From Streptomyces globisporus (lineage in GTDB: Bacteria > Actinomycetota > Actinomycetes > Streptomycetales > Streptomycetaceae): 64,000 bases of DNA. A model generated the notes under the pieces. The model was not told the DNA's origin. It did not search any database and saw only the letters and a list, made by a program, of their open reading frames with translations. Where the stretch lies: NCBI GenBank assembly GCA_014649555.1, contig BMTG01000001.1, positions 310,001 through 374,000 of the forward strand, given 5' to 3'. Position 1 is the stretch's first letter, and each line of letters begins with the position of its first letter. This document shows positions 34,327 to 44,476 of this stretch, piece after piece. Position numbers and translations under genes: made by a program.

Positions 34327-35046
34327 ATGTCCGCGACGACCGCCCCCGAACCGATGGAATCGCTGCCCGTGCGCTCCACCGGCACCCCTGTCGTCCTCGA
34401 CCGCCGGGAGGGCCCCTTCGGCGAGGTCGTCCTGCGCGAGCGCGGGGAGCACTTCGAGATCATCGCCAACGGCTGCTTCCTCATGGACACCTCCGACGGG
34501 CGCTCCGAGCGGCTGCTGATCGAAGTCGCACTGGCCTCGCTGCCCGCCGACCGGACCGCCCCCTCCGTACTCATCGGCGGCCTGGGCGTCGGGTTCTCCC
34601 TGGTGCGGGCCGCCGAGGAGAAGCGCTGGGGGCGGATCGTGGTCGTGGAGCGGGAACAGGCGATCGTGGACTGGCACCGGGAGGGGCCGCTGGACCGGAT
34701 CTCCGGAGCGGCGCTGGCCGAACCCAGGGCCGGGATCCTGCACACGGACCTGGTCGCCCACCTCCGTACCACCACGGAGCGTTACGACGCGCTCTGCCTG
34801 GACATCGACAACGGGCCCGGCTGGACGGTCACGGAGAGCAACGAAAGCCTCTACTCCCCCGCCGGTCTGGCGCACTGCCACGACCGGCTGAACCCGGGCG
34901 GCGTACTCGCCGTCTGGTCCGCGCAGCCGTCTCCCGCCTTCGAAGCGGCATTGCGGAATGCCGGGTTCAGCGGGGTTCGGACGGAAGAAGTGGCCGTTGC
35001 CCGAGGTGTGCCCGACGTGGTCCATCTCGCACTCCGGGCCGGCTGA
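34327..35046 (+). CDS. Spermidine-synthase-like methyltransferase-fold protein
   Basis: A 239-residue protein with the spermidine-synthase/SAM-binding fold: ANGCFLMDTSDGRSERLL at the N-terminus, the glycine-rich SVLIGGLGVGFSL loop, an acidic strand end VVVERE, and LCLDIDNGPGW. It lacks the full set of polyamine-site residues, so whether it makes spermidine is doubtful; it may be a related aminopropyl- or methyltransferase-like protein. ATG at 34327 follows GGAGAG at about 8 bases. It is divergent from lon and transcribed alone. Confidence 0.8.
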   Translation: MSATTAPEPMESLPVRSTGTPVVLDRREGPFGEVVLRERGEHFEIIANGCFLMDTSDGRSERLLIEVALASLPADRTAPSVLIGGLGVGFSLVRAAEEKRWGRIVVVEREQAIVDWHREGPLDRISGAALAEPRAGILHTDLVAHLRTTTERYDALCLDIDNGPGWTVTESNESLYSPAGLAHCHDRLNPGGVLAVWSAQPSPAFEAALRNAGFSGVRTEEVAVARGVPDVVHLALRAG

Positions 35047-35281
35047 ACCCCCTCCCGGTATGCGCGGCCCCCGCGGTGGCACGGGCCAACCGCCACAAGG
35101 CCGACGATCCGGCCGCCCGTCGGGCCCGAACTCATGACCCCGGGGCAACACCCTGCGTAGCCGGGAGGCCTCCGCTGCCTTTACGCTGCTGACCGGCACA
35201 CGGGATCACCCACGAAATCCACGAGCGAAGACCGTGCCTCGCGGGGGAATGGCCCCCGCGAGAACGGGCAGGGGCGGGGCG

Positions 35282-36019
35282 ATGGAACAGACACACACCA
35301 CCCACAACGGCGTCGCGGCCACCCCGGGGGCTCAGCGCCGGGTGCTGGTGGTCGAGGACGACGCCACGATCGTCGACGCCATTTCCGCCCGGCTGCGGGC
35401 GGAGGGCTTCCTGGTGCAGACCGCGCTGGACGGCCCCGCGGCCGTGGACGCGGCCGAGGCCTGGCAGCCCGACCTGATGGTGCTCGACATCATGCTTCCG
35501 GGCTTCGACGGCCTGGAGGTCTGCCGCCGGGTGCAGGCGTCGCGCCCGGTGCCGGTGCTCATGCTCACCGCACGCGACGACGAGACCGACATGCTGGTCG
35601 GGCTCGGGGTCGGCGCCGACGACTACATGACCAAGCCGTTCTCCATGCGGGAGCTGGCCGCCCGGGTGCACGTGCTGCTGCGCCGGGTGGAGCGGGCGGC
35701 GCTGGCCGCCGTCACCCCGCGCAGCGGGATACTGCGCCTGGGTGAGCTGGAGATCGACCACGCGCAGCGCCGGGTCCGGGTGCGTGCCGAGGACGTCCAC
35801 CTCACGCCGACCGAGTTCGACCTGCTGGTCTGCCTCGCCAACACCCCGCGCGCGGTGCTCTCCCGGGAGCAGCTGCTGGCCGAGGTGTGGGACTGGGCGG
35901 ACGCCTCGGGCACCCGCACGGTCGACAGCCACATCAAGGCGCTGCGCCGGAAGATCGGCGCGGAGCGGATCCGCACCGTGCACGGTGTGGGCTACGCCCT
36001 GGAGACTCCGGCGCCATGA
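35282..36019 (+). CDS. OmpR-family response regulator
   Basis: A 245-residue response regulator. Receiver domain (about 20-135) with acidic pair VVEDD, phospho-acceptor Asp69 (VLDIMLPG) and the Lys of TKPFS, followed by an OmpR winged HTH (about 155-243) with LTPTEFDLL and RTVDSHIKALRRKIG. ATG at 35282 sits after a G-rich GGGGCGGGGC stretch. Its stop overlaps the sensor kinase start (ATGA). The 235 bases upstream contain a TTTACGCT promoter-like patch near 35178 but no gene. Confidence 0.94.
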   Translation: MEQTHTTHNGVAATPGAQRRVLVVEDDATIVDAISARLRAEGFLVQTALDGPAAVDAAEAWQPDLMVLDIMLPGFDGLEVCRRVQASRPVPVLMLTARDDETDMLVGLGVGADDYMTKPFSMRELAARVHVLLRRVERAALAAVTPRSGILRLGELEIDHAQRRVRVRAEDVHLTPTEFDLLVCLANTPRAVLSREQLLAEVWDWADASGTRTVDSHIKALRRKIGAERIRTVHGVGYALETPAP

Positions 36020-37092
36020 CCTGGCCAGGGCCCGGAATGCGGCCCTTCTCCATCAAGGCCAAGCTGGGCACGCTCGTCGTGGTCTCGGTGTTCATCACGA
36101 CCGGACTGCTGATCGTCGCCCTGCGGACCCGGACCGAGTTCCAGTTCATCACCGTGTTCTCGGTGATCGCGACGCTGCTGATCACCCAGTTCGTGGCGCA
36201 CGGCCTGACCGCGCCGCTGGACGAGATGAGAGCGGTCGCCCGGTCGATCTCGCACGGCGACTACACGCGGCGGGTGAGCGGCGCCGGGCGGCGGGACGAG
36301 CTGGGCGACCTGGCGCAGACGATCAACCGCATGGCGGACGACCTGGAGGCGGAGGACCGGCATCGAAAAGAGCTGGTCGCCAATGTCAGCCATGAGCTGC
36401 GTACGCCCATCGCGGCACTCAGAGCCGTGCTGGAGAACGTGGTGGACGGGGTGTCCGCCGCCGATCCGGAGACGATGCGCACGGCGCTGAAACAGACGGA
36501 GCGGCTCGGCCGGCTGGTCGAGACGCTGCTGGACCTGTCGCGCCTGGACAACGGGGTCGTCGCCCTCAAGGCACGCCGGTTCGAGGTGTGGCCGTATCTG
36601 TCGGGCGTACTGAAAGAGGCCAATCTCGCGGCCTCGCACCGACGTCTGTCCTCCGGTTCGGGCAACCACTCCCGTACGGACGTCCATCTGCATCTGGACG
36701 TCTCGCCGCCGGAACTCACCGCGCACGCGGACGCCGAGCGGCTGCACCAGGTCGTCGCGAACCTCATCGACAACGCGGTCAAGCACAGCCCGCCGCACGG
36801 CCGGGTGACGGTCCTGGCGCGACGCGGGGCCTATCCGGAGTCGCTGGAGCTGGAAGTCGTCGACGAGGGGCCGGGCATCCCCGAGGCGGAGCGCCACCGG
36901 GTGTTCGAGCGTTTCAACCGGGGCCAGGCGCCCTCCCCGCAGGGTCCGGGCAGCGACGGCGGTACGGGCCTCGGGCTCGCCATCGCCCGGTGGGCGGTCG
37001 ATCTGCACGGCGGCCGGATCGGTGTGGCCGAATCCGCACGGGGCTGCCGGATCCAGGTCACTCTCCCGGGAATCCCCGAGCAGCGCGGTTGA
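36016..37092 (+). CDS. Sensor histidine kinase with almost no extracellular domain
   Basis: A 358-residue HAMP-type kinase paired with the OmpR-type regulator by an ATGA overlap. The two membrane helices (about 17-37 and 43-63) are separated by only about five residues, so there is no outer sensor domain; the signal is probably sensed in the membrane or through a partner. HAMP follows, then NVSHELRTPI with His126, N-box NLIDNAVKHSPP, DEGPGI and GTGLGLAIARW. All catalytic boxes are intact. Confidence 0.93.
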   Translation: MTWPGPGMRPFSIKAKLGTLVVVSVFITTGLLIVALRTRTEFQFITVFSVIATLLITQFVAHGLTAPLDEMRAVARSISHGDYTRRVSGAGRRDELGDLAQTINRMADDLEAEDRHRKELVANVSHELRTPIAALRAVLENVVDGVSAADPETMRTALKQTERLGRLVETLLDLSRLDNGVVALKARRFEVWPYLSGVLKEANLAASHRRLSSGSGNHSRTDVHLHLDVSPPELTAHADAERLHQVVANLIDNAVKHSPPHGRVTVLARRGAYPESLELEVVDEGPGIPEAERHRVFERFNRGQAPSPQGPGSDGGTGLGLAIARWAVDLHGGRIGVAESARGCRIQVTLPGIPEQRG

Positions 37093-37374
37093 CGACTTCT
37101 TTGGCATAGGGTCGAACCGGAAGGGCACGTTCAACCGTGTCCAGCCAGCACGGGGCCTCAAGGGGATGCGGTCGCAGGGCCGTGTCCACGGTCCTGCGTA
37201 CCCGAAGTGCAGTGGAACCTCGCTTGTTTCCCGCCATTTCCTGCGCCGAAACCCGCCCTTCGATGTGATGTGCACGACGAAGCACCGGCCCGGCCTGCAA
37301 GGAACGGTTCGGGGGGCGTAGCCTTGATTTCCGCTGTCCATCACCTTGTGAAGCGGAAGAGGGCGGTTGCCGCC

Positions 37375-40300
37375 GTGTCGTCTCAGTCCCCCAGTAACTC
37401 AAGCGTCTCGACCGACCAAGCCAGCCCGGGCACCAACCCGGCCGCGGCTTTCGGCGCCAATGAATGGCTCGTCGACGAGATCTACCAGCAGTACCTCCAG
37501 GACCCCAGTTCGGTCGATCGTGCCTGGTGGGACTTCTTCGCCGACTACAAGCCGGGTGCCGCCGGCACGGCGGACAAGCCCGCTCCCGGGGCCTCGGGGG
37601 CCCCGGTGACCGAGGCCGCCGCCCCGGCCGCGCCCGCTCCGGCAGCCGCTCCGGCTCCGGCGAAGGCCGCTCCGGCCGCCCCCGCGCAGCCGGCTCCGGC
37701 CAAGGCCGCGCCCGCTCCGGCGAAGGCCGCCCCCGCCGAGGCGAAGCCCGCGGCCGCGAAGCCCGCGGCCGCGCCCGCCAAGGCGAAGCCCAAGGCCGAC
37801 GAGGCCACCGAGGCCCCGGCAGGTCCGGAGTACGTGACGCTGCGCGGCCCCTCGGCCGCCGTCGCGAAGAACATGAACGCCTCGCTGGAGCTGCCGACGG
37901 CCACGTCCGTCCGCGCGGTCCCGGTGAAGCTGCTCTTCGACAACCGCATCGTCATCAACAACCACCTCAAGCGCGCCCGCGGCGGGAAGATCTCCTTCAC
38001 GCACCTCATCGGGTACGCGATGGTGCAGGCCCTCAAGGCCATGCCGTCGATGAACTACTCCTTCGCGGAGAAGGACGGCAAGCCGACCCTGGTCAAGCCG
38101 GAGCACGTCAACCTCGGTCTGGCCATCGACCTGGTGAAGCCGAACGGCGACCGCCAGCTGGTCGTCGCGGCCATCAAGAAGGCCGAGACGCTCAACTTCT
38201 TCGAGTTCTGGCAGGCGTACGAGGACATCGTCCGGCGCGCCCGCATCGGCAAGCTCGGGATGGACGACTTCACCGGCGTCACCGCCTCGCTGACCAACCC
38301 CGGCGGCATCGGCACCGTCCACTCGGTGCCCCGCCTGATGCCCGGTCAGGGCCTCATCATGGGCGTCGGCGCGATGGACTACCCGGCGGAGTTCCAGGGC
38401 ACCTCGCAGGACACCCTCAACAAGCTCGGCATCTCGAAGGTCATGACGCTCACGTCGACCTACGACCACCGGGTCATCCAGGGCGCCGCCTCCGGCGAGT
38501 TCCTGCGCGTCCTGTCCCAGCTGCTGCTCGGCGAGAACGAGTTCTACGACGAGATCTTCAAGGCGCTGCGCATCCCCTACGAGCCGGTCCGCTGGCTCAA
38601 GGACATCGACGCCTCGCACGACGACGACGTCACCAAGGCCGCGCGGGTCTTCGAGCTGATCCACTCCTACCGGGTCCGCGGCCATGTCATGGCCGACACC
38701 GACCCGCTGGAGTACCACCAGCGCAAGCACCCCGACCTGGACATCACCGAGCACGGCCTCACCCTGTGGGACCTGGAGCGGGACTTCGCGGTCGGCGGGT
38801 TCGCCGGCAAGACGATGATGAAGCTCCGCGACATCCTCGGCGTGCTGCGTGAGTCGTACTGCCGCACCACCGGCATCGAGTTCATGCACATCCAGGACCC
38901 GAAGCAGCGCAAGTGGCTCCAGGACCGGGTGGAGCGCCCGCGCCCGAAGCCCGAGCGCGAGGAGCAGCTGCGGATCCTGCGCCGGCTGAACGCCGCGGAG
39001 GCGTTCGAGACCTTCCTGCAGACGAAGTACGTCGGACAGAAGCGGTTCTCGCTGGAGGGCGGCGAGTCCGTCATCCCGCTGCTCGACGCCGTTCTCGACT
39101 CCGCCGCCGAGGCCCGCCTCGACGAGGTCGTCATCGGCATGGCCCACCGCGGCCGCCTGAACGTCCTGGCGAACATCGTCGGCAAGTCGTACGCGCAGAT
39201 CTTCCGCGAGTTCGAGGGCAACCTCGACCCGCGCTCGATGCACGGCTCCGGCGACGTCAAGTACCACCTGGGCGCCGAGGGCACCTTCACCGGTCTGGAC
39301 GGTGAGCAGATCAAGGTCTCGCTGGCCGCCAACCCCTCGCACCTGGAGGCGGTCGACCCGGTCCTGGAGGGCATCGCCCGCGCCAAGCAGGACATCATCA
39401 ACAAGGGCGGCACGGACTTCACGGTCCTGCCGGTCGCGCTCCACGGCGACGCGGCCTTCGCGGGCCAGGGCGTCGTCGCCGAGACGCTCAACATGTCGCA
39501 GCTGCGCGGCTACCGCACCGGCGGCACCGTGCACGTGGTGATCAACAACCAGGTCGGCTTCACCGCCGCCCCGGAGTCCTCGCGCTCCTCGATGTACGCC
39601 ACCGACGTGGCGCGCATGATCGAGGCGCCGATCATCCACGTCAACGGCGACGACCCGGAGGCCGTGGTCCGCGTCGCGCGGCTCGCCTTCGAGTTCCGGC
39701 AGGCGTTCAACAAGGACGTCGTCATCGACCTCATCTGCTACCGCCGCCGCGGTCACAACGAGGGCGACAACCCGGAGTTCACCAACCCGCAGATGTACAC
39801 CCTGATCGACAAGAAGCGCTCGGTGCGCAAGCTCTACACCGAGTCCCTCATCGGTCGCGGCGACATCACGCTGGAAGAGGCGGAGCAGGCGCTCCAGGAC
39901 TTCCAGGGCCAGCTGGAGAAGGTCTTCGCCGAGGTCCGCGAGGCCACCTCGCAGCCGGCCGCACCGCACGTCCCCGAGCCGCAGGCCGCGTTCCCGGTGG
40001 CCGTCGAGACCGCGGTCTCCGCCGAGGTCGTCAAGCGGATCGCCGAGTCGCAGGTCAACATCCCCGAGTCGATCACCGTCCACCCCCGTCTGATGCCGCA
40101 GATGCAGCGTCGCGCGGCCTCGGTGGAGAACGGCACGATCGACTGGGGCATGGGCGAGACCCTGGCCATCGGTTCGCTGCTGATGGAGGGCACCCCGGTC
40201 CGGCTCGCCGGCCAGGACACCCGCCGCGGCACGTTCGGCCAGCGCCACGCGGTCCTGGTCGACCAGGTCACCGGCGAGGACTACACCCCGCTGCTGTACC

Positions 40301-41187
40301 TGGCGGACGACCAGGCCCGGTACAACGTCTACGACTCGCTGCTCAGCGAGTACGCGGCGATGGGCTTCGAGTACGGCTACTCGCTGGCCCGTCCGGAGTC
40401 GCTGGTCATCTGGGAGGCCCAGTTCGGTGACTTCGTCAACGGCGCGCAGACCGTCGTGGACGAGTTCATCTCCTCGGCCGAGCAGAAGTGGGGCCAGACC
40501 TCCGGCGTCACGCTGCTCCTGCCGCACGGCTACGAGGGCCAGGGCCCGGACCACAGCTCCGCCCGCCCGGAGCGCTTCCTCCAGATGTGCGCGCAGGACA
40601 ACATGACGGTCGCGATGCCGACCCTGCCGTCGAACTACTTCCACCTGCTGCGCTGGCAGGTGCACAACCCGCACCACAAGCCGCTCATCGTCTTCACCCC
40701 GAAGTCGATGCTGCGCCTGAAGGCGGCGGCCTCGTCCATCGAGGAGTTCACCTCCGGCGGCTTCCGCCCGGTGATCGGCGACGCGTCGGTCAAGGCCGAG
40801 GACGTCCGCAAGGTCGTCTTCGTCTCGGGCAAGCTGTACTACGACCTGGACGCCGAGCGGGAGAAGCGGGGCGACACGGAGACCGCGATCATCCGCCTGG
40901 AGCGGCTGTACCCGCTGCCGGGTGCGGAGATCCAGGCCGAGATCGCGAAGTACCCGAACGCCGAGAAGTACCTGTGGGCGCAGGAGGAGCCGGCGAACCA
41001 GGGTGCGTGGCCGTTCATCGCGCTCAACCTGATCGACCACCTGGACCTCGCGGTCGGCGCGGACGTGCCGCACGGCGAGCGCCTGCGCCGCATCTCGCGG
41101 CCGCACGGCTCGTCCCCGGCGGTCGGCTCGGCCAAGCGTCATCAGGCGGAGCAGACACAGCTGGTCAACGAGGTCTTCGAGGCCTGA
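37375..41187 (+). CDS. kgd: Multifunctional 2-oxoglutarate decarboxylase/dehydrogenase E1-E2 (Kgd/OdhA type)
   Basis: A 1270-residue actinobacterial fusion in which a lipoyl-less E2-like acyltransferase domain (about 150-390, catalytic [10 protein letters not shown]) precedes the thiamine-diphosphate E1 domain (about 400-1265, with [16 protein letters not shown] and VINNQVGF). It converts 2-oxoglutarate in the TCA cycle. The N-terminus has the [18 protein letters not shown] helix known from Kgd/OdhA, then an Ala/Pro/Lys linker (about 60-140). I choose GTG at 37375, which has GGAAGAGGG nearby; in-frame starts farther upstream would add a basic stretch not seen in relatives I recall. Closed by a terminator. 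Confidence 0.95.
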   Translation: MSSQSPSNSSVSTDQASPGTNPAAAFGANEWLVDEIYQQYLQDPSSVDRAWWDFFADYKPGAAGTADKPAPGASGAPVTEAAAPAAPAPAAAPAPAKAAPAAPAQPAPAKAAPAPAKAAPAEAKPAAAKPAAAPAKAKPKADEATEAPAGPEYVTLRGPSAAVAKNMNASLELPTATSVRAVPVKLLFDNRIVINNHLKRARGGKISFTHLIGYAMVQALKAMPSMNYSFAEKDGKPTLVKPEHVNLGLAIDLVKPNGDRQLVVAAIKKAETLNFFEFWQAYEDIVRRARIGKLGMDDFTGVTASLTNPGGIGTVHSVPRLMPGQGLIMGVGAMDYPAEFQGTSQDTLNKLGISKVMTLTSTYDHRVIQGAASGEFLRVLSQLLLGENEFYDEIFKALRIPYEPVRWLKDIDASHDDDVTKAARVFELIHSYRVRGHVMADTDPLEYHQRKHPDLDITEHGLTLWDLERDFAVGGFAGKTMMKLRDILGVLRESYCRTTGIEFMHIQDPKQRKWLQDRVERPRPKPEREEQLRILRRLNAAEAFETFLQTKYVGQKRFSLEGGESVIPLLDAVLDSAAEARLDEVVIGMAHRGRLNVLANIVGKSYAQIFREFEGNLDPRSMHGSGDVKYHLGAEGTFTGLDGEQIKVSLAANPSHLEAVDPVLEGIARAKQDIINKGGTDFTVLPVALHGDAAFAGQGVVAETLNMSQLRGYRTGGTVHVVINNQVGFTAAPESSRSSMYATDVARMIEAPIIHVNGDDPEAVVRVARLAFEFRQAFNKDVVIDLICYRRRGHNEGDNPEFTNPQMYTLIDKKRSVRKLYTESLIGRGDITLEEAEQALQDFQGQLEKVFAEVREATSQPAAPHVPEPQAAFPVAVETAVSAEVVKRIAESQVNIPESITVHPRLMPQMQRRAASVENGTIDWGMGETLAIGSLLMEGTPVRLAGQDTRRGTFGQRHAVLVDQVTGEDYTPLLYLADDQARYNVYDSLLSEYAAMGFEYGYSLARPESLVIWEAQFGDFVNGAQTVVDEFISSAEQKWGQTSGVTLLLPHGYEGQGPDHSSARPERFLQMCAQDNMTVAMPTLPSNYFHLLRWQVHNPHHKPLIVFTPKSMLRLKAAASSIEEFTSGGFRPVIGDASVKAEDVRKVVFVSGKLYYDLDAEREKRGDTETAIIRLERLYPLPGAEIQAEIAKYPNAEKYLWAQEEPANQGAWPFIALNLIDHLDLAVGADVPHGERLRRISRPHGSSPAVGSAKRHQAEQTQLVNEVFEA

Positions 41188-41207
41188 GGACCGTAACGCC
41201 GAACACC

Positions 41208-41250
41208 CCGGGGACCCGGTTCCGCGCTTGTCGCGGGGCCGGGTCCCCGG
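41208..41250 (+). terminator. Hairpin terminator after kgd
   Basis: CCGGGGACCCGG-TTCCGCG (41208-41226) pairs with 41232-41250 around CTTGT; the only two non-Watson-Crick positions are U-G wobbles. A short T run follows. Confidence 0.85.
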
Positions 41251-41277
41251 CGTTTCCCCGCTGGATATCCTTTTCCC

Positions 41278-41463
41278 ATGTACTTCACGGACCGTGGCAT
41301 CGAGGAACTGGAGAAGCGGCGCGGCGAGGAGGAGGTCACCTTCGAGTGGCTCGCCGAGCAGCTGCGGACGTTCGTCGATCTCAACCCCGACTTCGAGGTG
41401 CCCGTCGAGCGCCTCGCGACCTGGCTGGCCCGGCTGGACGACGAGGACGACGAGGACGAGTGA
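41278..41463 (+). CDS. Small acidic protein (DUF6104-like)
   Basis: A 61-residue acidic, cytoplasmic protein: MYFTDRGIEELEKRRGEEE, a helical WLAEQLRTFVDLNPDFEVPVE core and an Asp/Glu tail. I associate it with DUF6104, a short actinobacterial family of unknown role. TATCCT ends six bases before the ATG and there is no Shine-Dalgarno, so it is probably leaderless, with its promoter just behind the kgd terminator. Confidence 0.8.
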   Translation: MYFTDRGIEELEKRRGEEEVTFEWLAEQLRTFVDLNPDFEVPVERLATWLARLDDEDDEDE

Positions 41464-41508
41464 TCCTCGGGGCCTGATGCTCGGTGCCTGATCGTCAGGG
41501 CTTGATCC

Positions 41509-42354
41509 TCAGCGCCTGGCCCTCAGCGCCTGGGAAGCACCCGCCCTGGCCCGCTCGTAGAGGAGCCCCAGCGCGCCCTGCGCCAGCAGCACCGCCCCGG
41601 CCGCCGCCCAGCCGCCGCTGCGGCGTCGCGCGCCCCAGAGCAGGAGCGGGAGCCCGGCCGCGAGCTGGACGGCGGCCACGGCCCGGGCGCGGGGGCCGCG
41701 TACCCACGGGCCGACCCGGCTGCTCTCGACCGCGTCCAGTTCGACGCGTACGGCATCGCGCCAGCCGGCCCACTCGACGCGGTCCACCTGGCGCTGCGCC
41801 GCCGCGACGCTGCGCAGCCGGTCGGCGCTCTCGCCCGGGGAGAGCCCGGCGGGCAGGGCCAGTCCGGTGCCGGTGAGGACGGCGAGCAGTCCGCGCAGCC
41901 GGGCCTCCGCGTCGCTTTCCGGATCGGGGCGGGTCAGCTGCTCCAGCGCCTGTACGTCCAGCACCGGGTCGAGGCCGAGCCGGGCGGCGAAGGTGCGCAT
42001 GGCCTCGTCCTCGCCCACCGGGGTGCCGTCCTTCAGCCAGACGTAGCCCACGGGCCGGCGGAATCCGGCGGCAAGGGTGTATCCGGCCCGGTCGGCGTCC
42101 CACCACAGGGCGAGCACCGGCCAGGTGGAGCCGACGGCGAGCGCGGTGGCCCAGCCGCCGAGGACCCGGTCGACCGGCTCGGCGTCCTGCTCCGCTCCCC
42201 CGGCCCGCCAGGGCTTCCCCTCCGGGACGAGCGCACTCCACTCCTCGCCCGCGCGGACCAGCAGCATCTGCTCGCGCAGCAGGTGGGCGAGCGGCCGTAC
42301 GGTCTCGGGGTCGGCCCGGCACAGCAGGAGAGCCCCGGTGGATGTCGCGTTCAT
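41509..42354 (-). CDS. Hypothetical protein with C-terminal membrane segments
   Basis: A 281-residue protein I do not recognise. About the first 215 residues are soluble, with LWWDADRAGYTLAAGFRRPVGYVWL in the middle (an aromatic-rich strand region, read in two pieces LWWDADRAG and YTLAAGFRRP). Near the end are two short hydrophobic stretches (AVAAVQLAAGLPLLLWGA and AAAGAVLLAQGALGLL) flanked by arginines, so the C-terminus is probably membrane-embedded. The ATG at 42354 has TAGCGT seven bases upstream without a Shine-Dalgarno (leaderless candidate). It is divergent from the DUF4097/PadR pair. Confidence 0.75.
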   Translation of the reverse strand: MNATSTGALLLCRADPETVRPLAHLLREQMLLVRAGEEWSALVPEGKPWRAGGAEQDAEPVDRVLGGWATALAVGSTWPVLALWWDADRAGYTLAAGFRRPVGYVWLKDGTPVGEDEAMRTFAARLGLDPVLDVQALEQLTRPDPESDAEARLRGLLAVLTGTGLALPAGLSPGESADRLRSVAAAQRQVDRVEWAGWRDAVRVELDAVESSRVGPWVRGPRARAVAAVQLAAGLPLLLWGARRRSGGWAAAGAVLLAQGALGLLYERARAGASQALRARR

Positions 42355-42434
42355 GGCTCATACGCTAGGGCAATATGCCCATATTTGATCGTGTTGCAGG
42401 CATTGTGCTGACCGTCGGCGAGGCACGACATCCC

Positions 42435-42490
42435 TTGACTTCCCTCATCCGCGATATATCGTGTTCTTCACAAGACGCGATATGTTGCGT
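42435..42490 (+). promoter_or_regulatory. Promoter with two palindromes before the DUF4097/PadR operon
   Basis: TTGACT (42435-42440), 16 bases, TATCGT (42457-42462) form a good promoter. The -10 overlaps the perfect palindrome CGATATATCG (42452-42461). A second, imperfect palindrome ACGCGATATGTTGCGT lies at 42475-42490, just after the predicted transcription start. This arrangement fits repression by the PadR protein of the same operon. Confidence 0.7.
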
Positions 42491-42517
42491 TGCCACGCTT
42501 CCCGGGAGGTCACATCC

Positions 42518-43375
42518 ATGCCTGTGTCGACATGGACCATCGATGAGCCGCGGAAGCTCTCCTTCGACGATCCGGTGACGGCGCTCCAGGTGCGTATCGT
42601 CGACGGCACGGTCAACGTGGTCGGGACCGACGAGCCGGGCGCCCGGCTGGAGGTCTCCGCAATCGAGGGACCGCCGCTGATCGTGACCCAGGAGGACGGC
42701 CGGCTCACCGTGGCGTACGAGGATCTGCCCTGGCAGGACCTCCTGAGCTGGCTCGACCCCAAGGGCCGCCGCCGCAGCGCGGTCGTCTCGCTCGTCGTGC
42801 CGACCACGGCCTCGGTCGAGGTCGGCGTGATCAGCGCGGGGGCCGTCGTCTCGGGCATCAGCGGCCGCACCGAGGTCCGCGGCATCACGGGGGACTCCAC
42901 GCTCGTCGGGCTGACGGGCGCGGTGCGCGGGGAGTCGGTGTCGGGCAGCCTGGAGGCCCAGAGCGTCACGGGGGACCTGCGCTTCCAGTCCGTGGCCGGT
43001 GATCTGACGGTGATCGACGGGGCGGGGGCCTCGGTCCGGGCCGAGTCGGTCAGCGGTGACATGGTGCTGGACGTCGACCCGTCCGGGAAGCCGACGGACA
43101 TCCGGCTGACCACGGTGTCCGGCGAGATCGCGATCCGGCTGCCGCACCCGGCGGACGCCAGGGTCGAGGCGAACACCGCGAGCGGGGCCGTCTCCAACGC
43201 CTTCGAGGACCTGCGGGTCGGCGGGCAGTGGGGCGCGAAGAAGATCACCGGCACGCTGGGCGCCGGGACGGGGACCCTGCGGGCGACGACCGTGTCGGGT
43301 TCGATCGCCCTCCTGCGCAGGCCGCCCGCCGAGGACGACGCGTACGCCGCCGAGCCGACCGGAAAGGTTCTCTGA
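42518..43375 (+). CDS. DUF4097 beta-strand repeat protein
   Basis: A 285-residue soluble protein made of repeated short strands (VSGISGRTEVRGITGDSTL, LEAQSVTGDLRFQSVAGDL, VSGDMVLDV, VSGEIAIRL), typical of DUF4097 adhesin-like right-handed beta-helices. No signal peptide is present, so it is probably cytoplasmic. The family often sits with PadR or anti-sigma genes in actinobacteria; function unknown. The ATG at 42518 follows GGGAGG. The PadR gene begins one base after its stop, so the two form an operon. Confidence 0.88.
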   Translation: MPVSTWTIDEPRKLSFDDPVTALQVRIVDGTVNVVGTDEPGARLEVSAIEGPPLIVTQEDGRLTVAYEDLPWQDLLSWLDPKGRRRSAVVSLVVPTTASVEVGVISAGAVVSGISGRTEVRGITGDSTLVGLTGAVRGESVSGSLEAQSVTGDLRFQSVAGDLTVIDGAGASVRAESVSGDMVLDVDPSGKPTDIRLTTVSGEIAIRLPHPADARVEANTASGAVSNAFEDLRVGGQWGAKKITGTLGAGTGTLRATTVSGSIALLRRPPAEDDAYAAEPTGKVL

Positions 43376-43376
43376 C

Positions 43377-44432
43377 ATGCCCCCCGTATTCGCCCACGGC
43401 CGCCTGCGCCTGTACCTCCTCAAGCTCCTGGACGAGGCCCCGCGCCACGGCTACGAGATCATCCGCCTGCTGGAGGAGCGCTTCCAGGGCCTCTACGCCC
43501 CGTCCGCCGGCACGGTCTACCCGCGGCTGGCCAAGCTGGAGGCCGAGGGCCTGGTCACCCATGCCACCGAGGGCGGCCGCAAGGTCTACTCGATCACCGA
43601 CAGCGGCCGCGAGGAGCTGGCGGGCCGCAGTGGCGAACTGGCCGACCTGGAGCTGGAGATCCGCGACTCGCTCTCCGAGCTGGCCGCCGAGATACGCGAC
43701 GACGTCCGGGGCGCGGCGGGCCGGCTCCGCAGCGACATGAGGGCGGCCGCATCGGAGTCCCGGCACGGTACGAAGGCGGGATCGGGGACCGGTCCCGGAA
43801 AGGCGAAGGATAAGGGGAAGGGCGAACCCTCCTCCCCCTTCGGCGACTTCGGCGACTTCGGCAATCTGGGCGACCTCGGCGACAGCGAGGCGTGGCGCAC
43901 GGCGAAGGAGGAGCTGCGCCGGGCCAAGCAGGAGTGGAAGGAGCAGGCCCGCCGGGCGAAGGACGAGTCCCGGCGCGCCCGCGAGGACGCCCAGCAGGCC
44001 CGCCGCCAGGCCAAGGAGGCCCAGGAGAAGGCGCGGGAGCAGATGCAGACCGCCGCCCGTCAGGTGCAGGAGCACTTCGCCCGGGGCGACTGGCCCTCCG
44101 GCGTACGGGAAGGCCTCGCGGAGATCACCGGCCAGCTCGGCGGCTTCGCCCGGTCCGGCACCTGGCCTCCGTTCGGCAAGCCCGGGCCGGAGGCCACCCC
44201 GCCGGTCCAGGACCCGGCACCCGGTGCGGACTGGGGTCAGGACGTGCCGGCGACCGGCGACCCGGTGCGCGATCTGGACCGCCTGCTGGACCGGTTCCGC
44301 GACGGCATCCGGGACACGGCGCGCGATCACGGGGTGACGGAGGCCCGGCTCGCGGACGCCCGCCGCCATCTGGGCGAGGCGGCGGCGCGGATCGAGGCGC
44401 TGCTGACGACGGAGGACGAGGACAAGACCTGA
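43377..44432 (+). CDS. PadR-family regulator with long coiled-coil tail
   Basis: A 351-residue PadR-type regulator, about twice the usual length. The winged HTH fills about residues 1-85 (LLKLLDEAPRHGYEIIRLL, SAGTVYPRLAKLEAEGLV). Then come a helical dimerisation region, a Gly/Asp/Phe patch GDFGDFGNLGDLGD, a long Arg/Lys/Glu/Gln coiled coil (about 165-230) and a C-terminal helical domain. It probably represses its own operon through the palindromes at 42452-42490. Start ATG lies one base after the DUF4097 stop. Confidence 0.9.
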   Translation: MPPVFAHGRLRLYLLKLLDEAPRHGYEIIRLLEERFQGLYAPSAGTVYPRLAKLEAEGLVTHATEGGRKVYSITDSGREELAGRSGELADLELEIRDSLSELAAEIRDDVRGAAGRLRSDMRAAASESRHGTKAGSGTGPGKAKDKGKGEPSSPFGDFGDFGNLGDLGDSEAWRTAKEELRRAKQEWKEQARRAKDESRRAREDAQQARRQAKEAQEKAREQMQTAARQVQEHFARGDWPSGVREGLAEITGQLGGFARSGTWPPFGKPGPEATPPVQDPAPGADWGQDVPATGDPVRDLDRLLDRFRDGIRDTARDHGVTEARLADARRHLGEAAARIEALLTTEDEDKT

Positions 44433-44437
44433 GGCTC

Positions 44438-44476
44438 CCGGGTGAGGGGGGCGGGGACCCCGCCCCCCTCACCCGG
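44438..44476. terminator. Hairpin terminator at the PadR / Clp-N convergence
   Basis: Two 19-base complementary arms (44438-44456 and 44458-44476) beginning CCGGGTGAGGGG are separated by one base, so the helix closes with a short loop. It overlaps the last codons of the convergent Clp-N gene. Confidence 0.8.

Noticed and set aside
37399-41142. A 1247-codon open frame opposite kgd
   Set aside because: It mirrors the kgd coding frame, its codon third positions are wrong for this genome, and the kgd domains on the plus strand are unmistakable.
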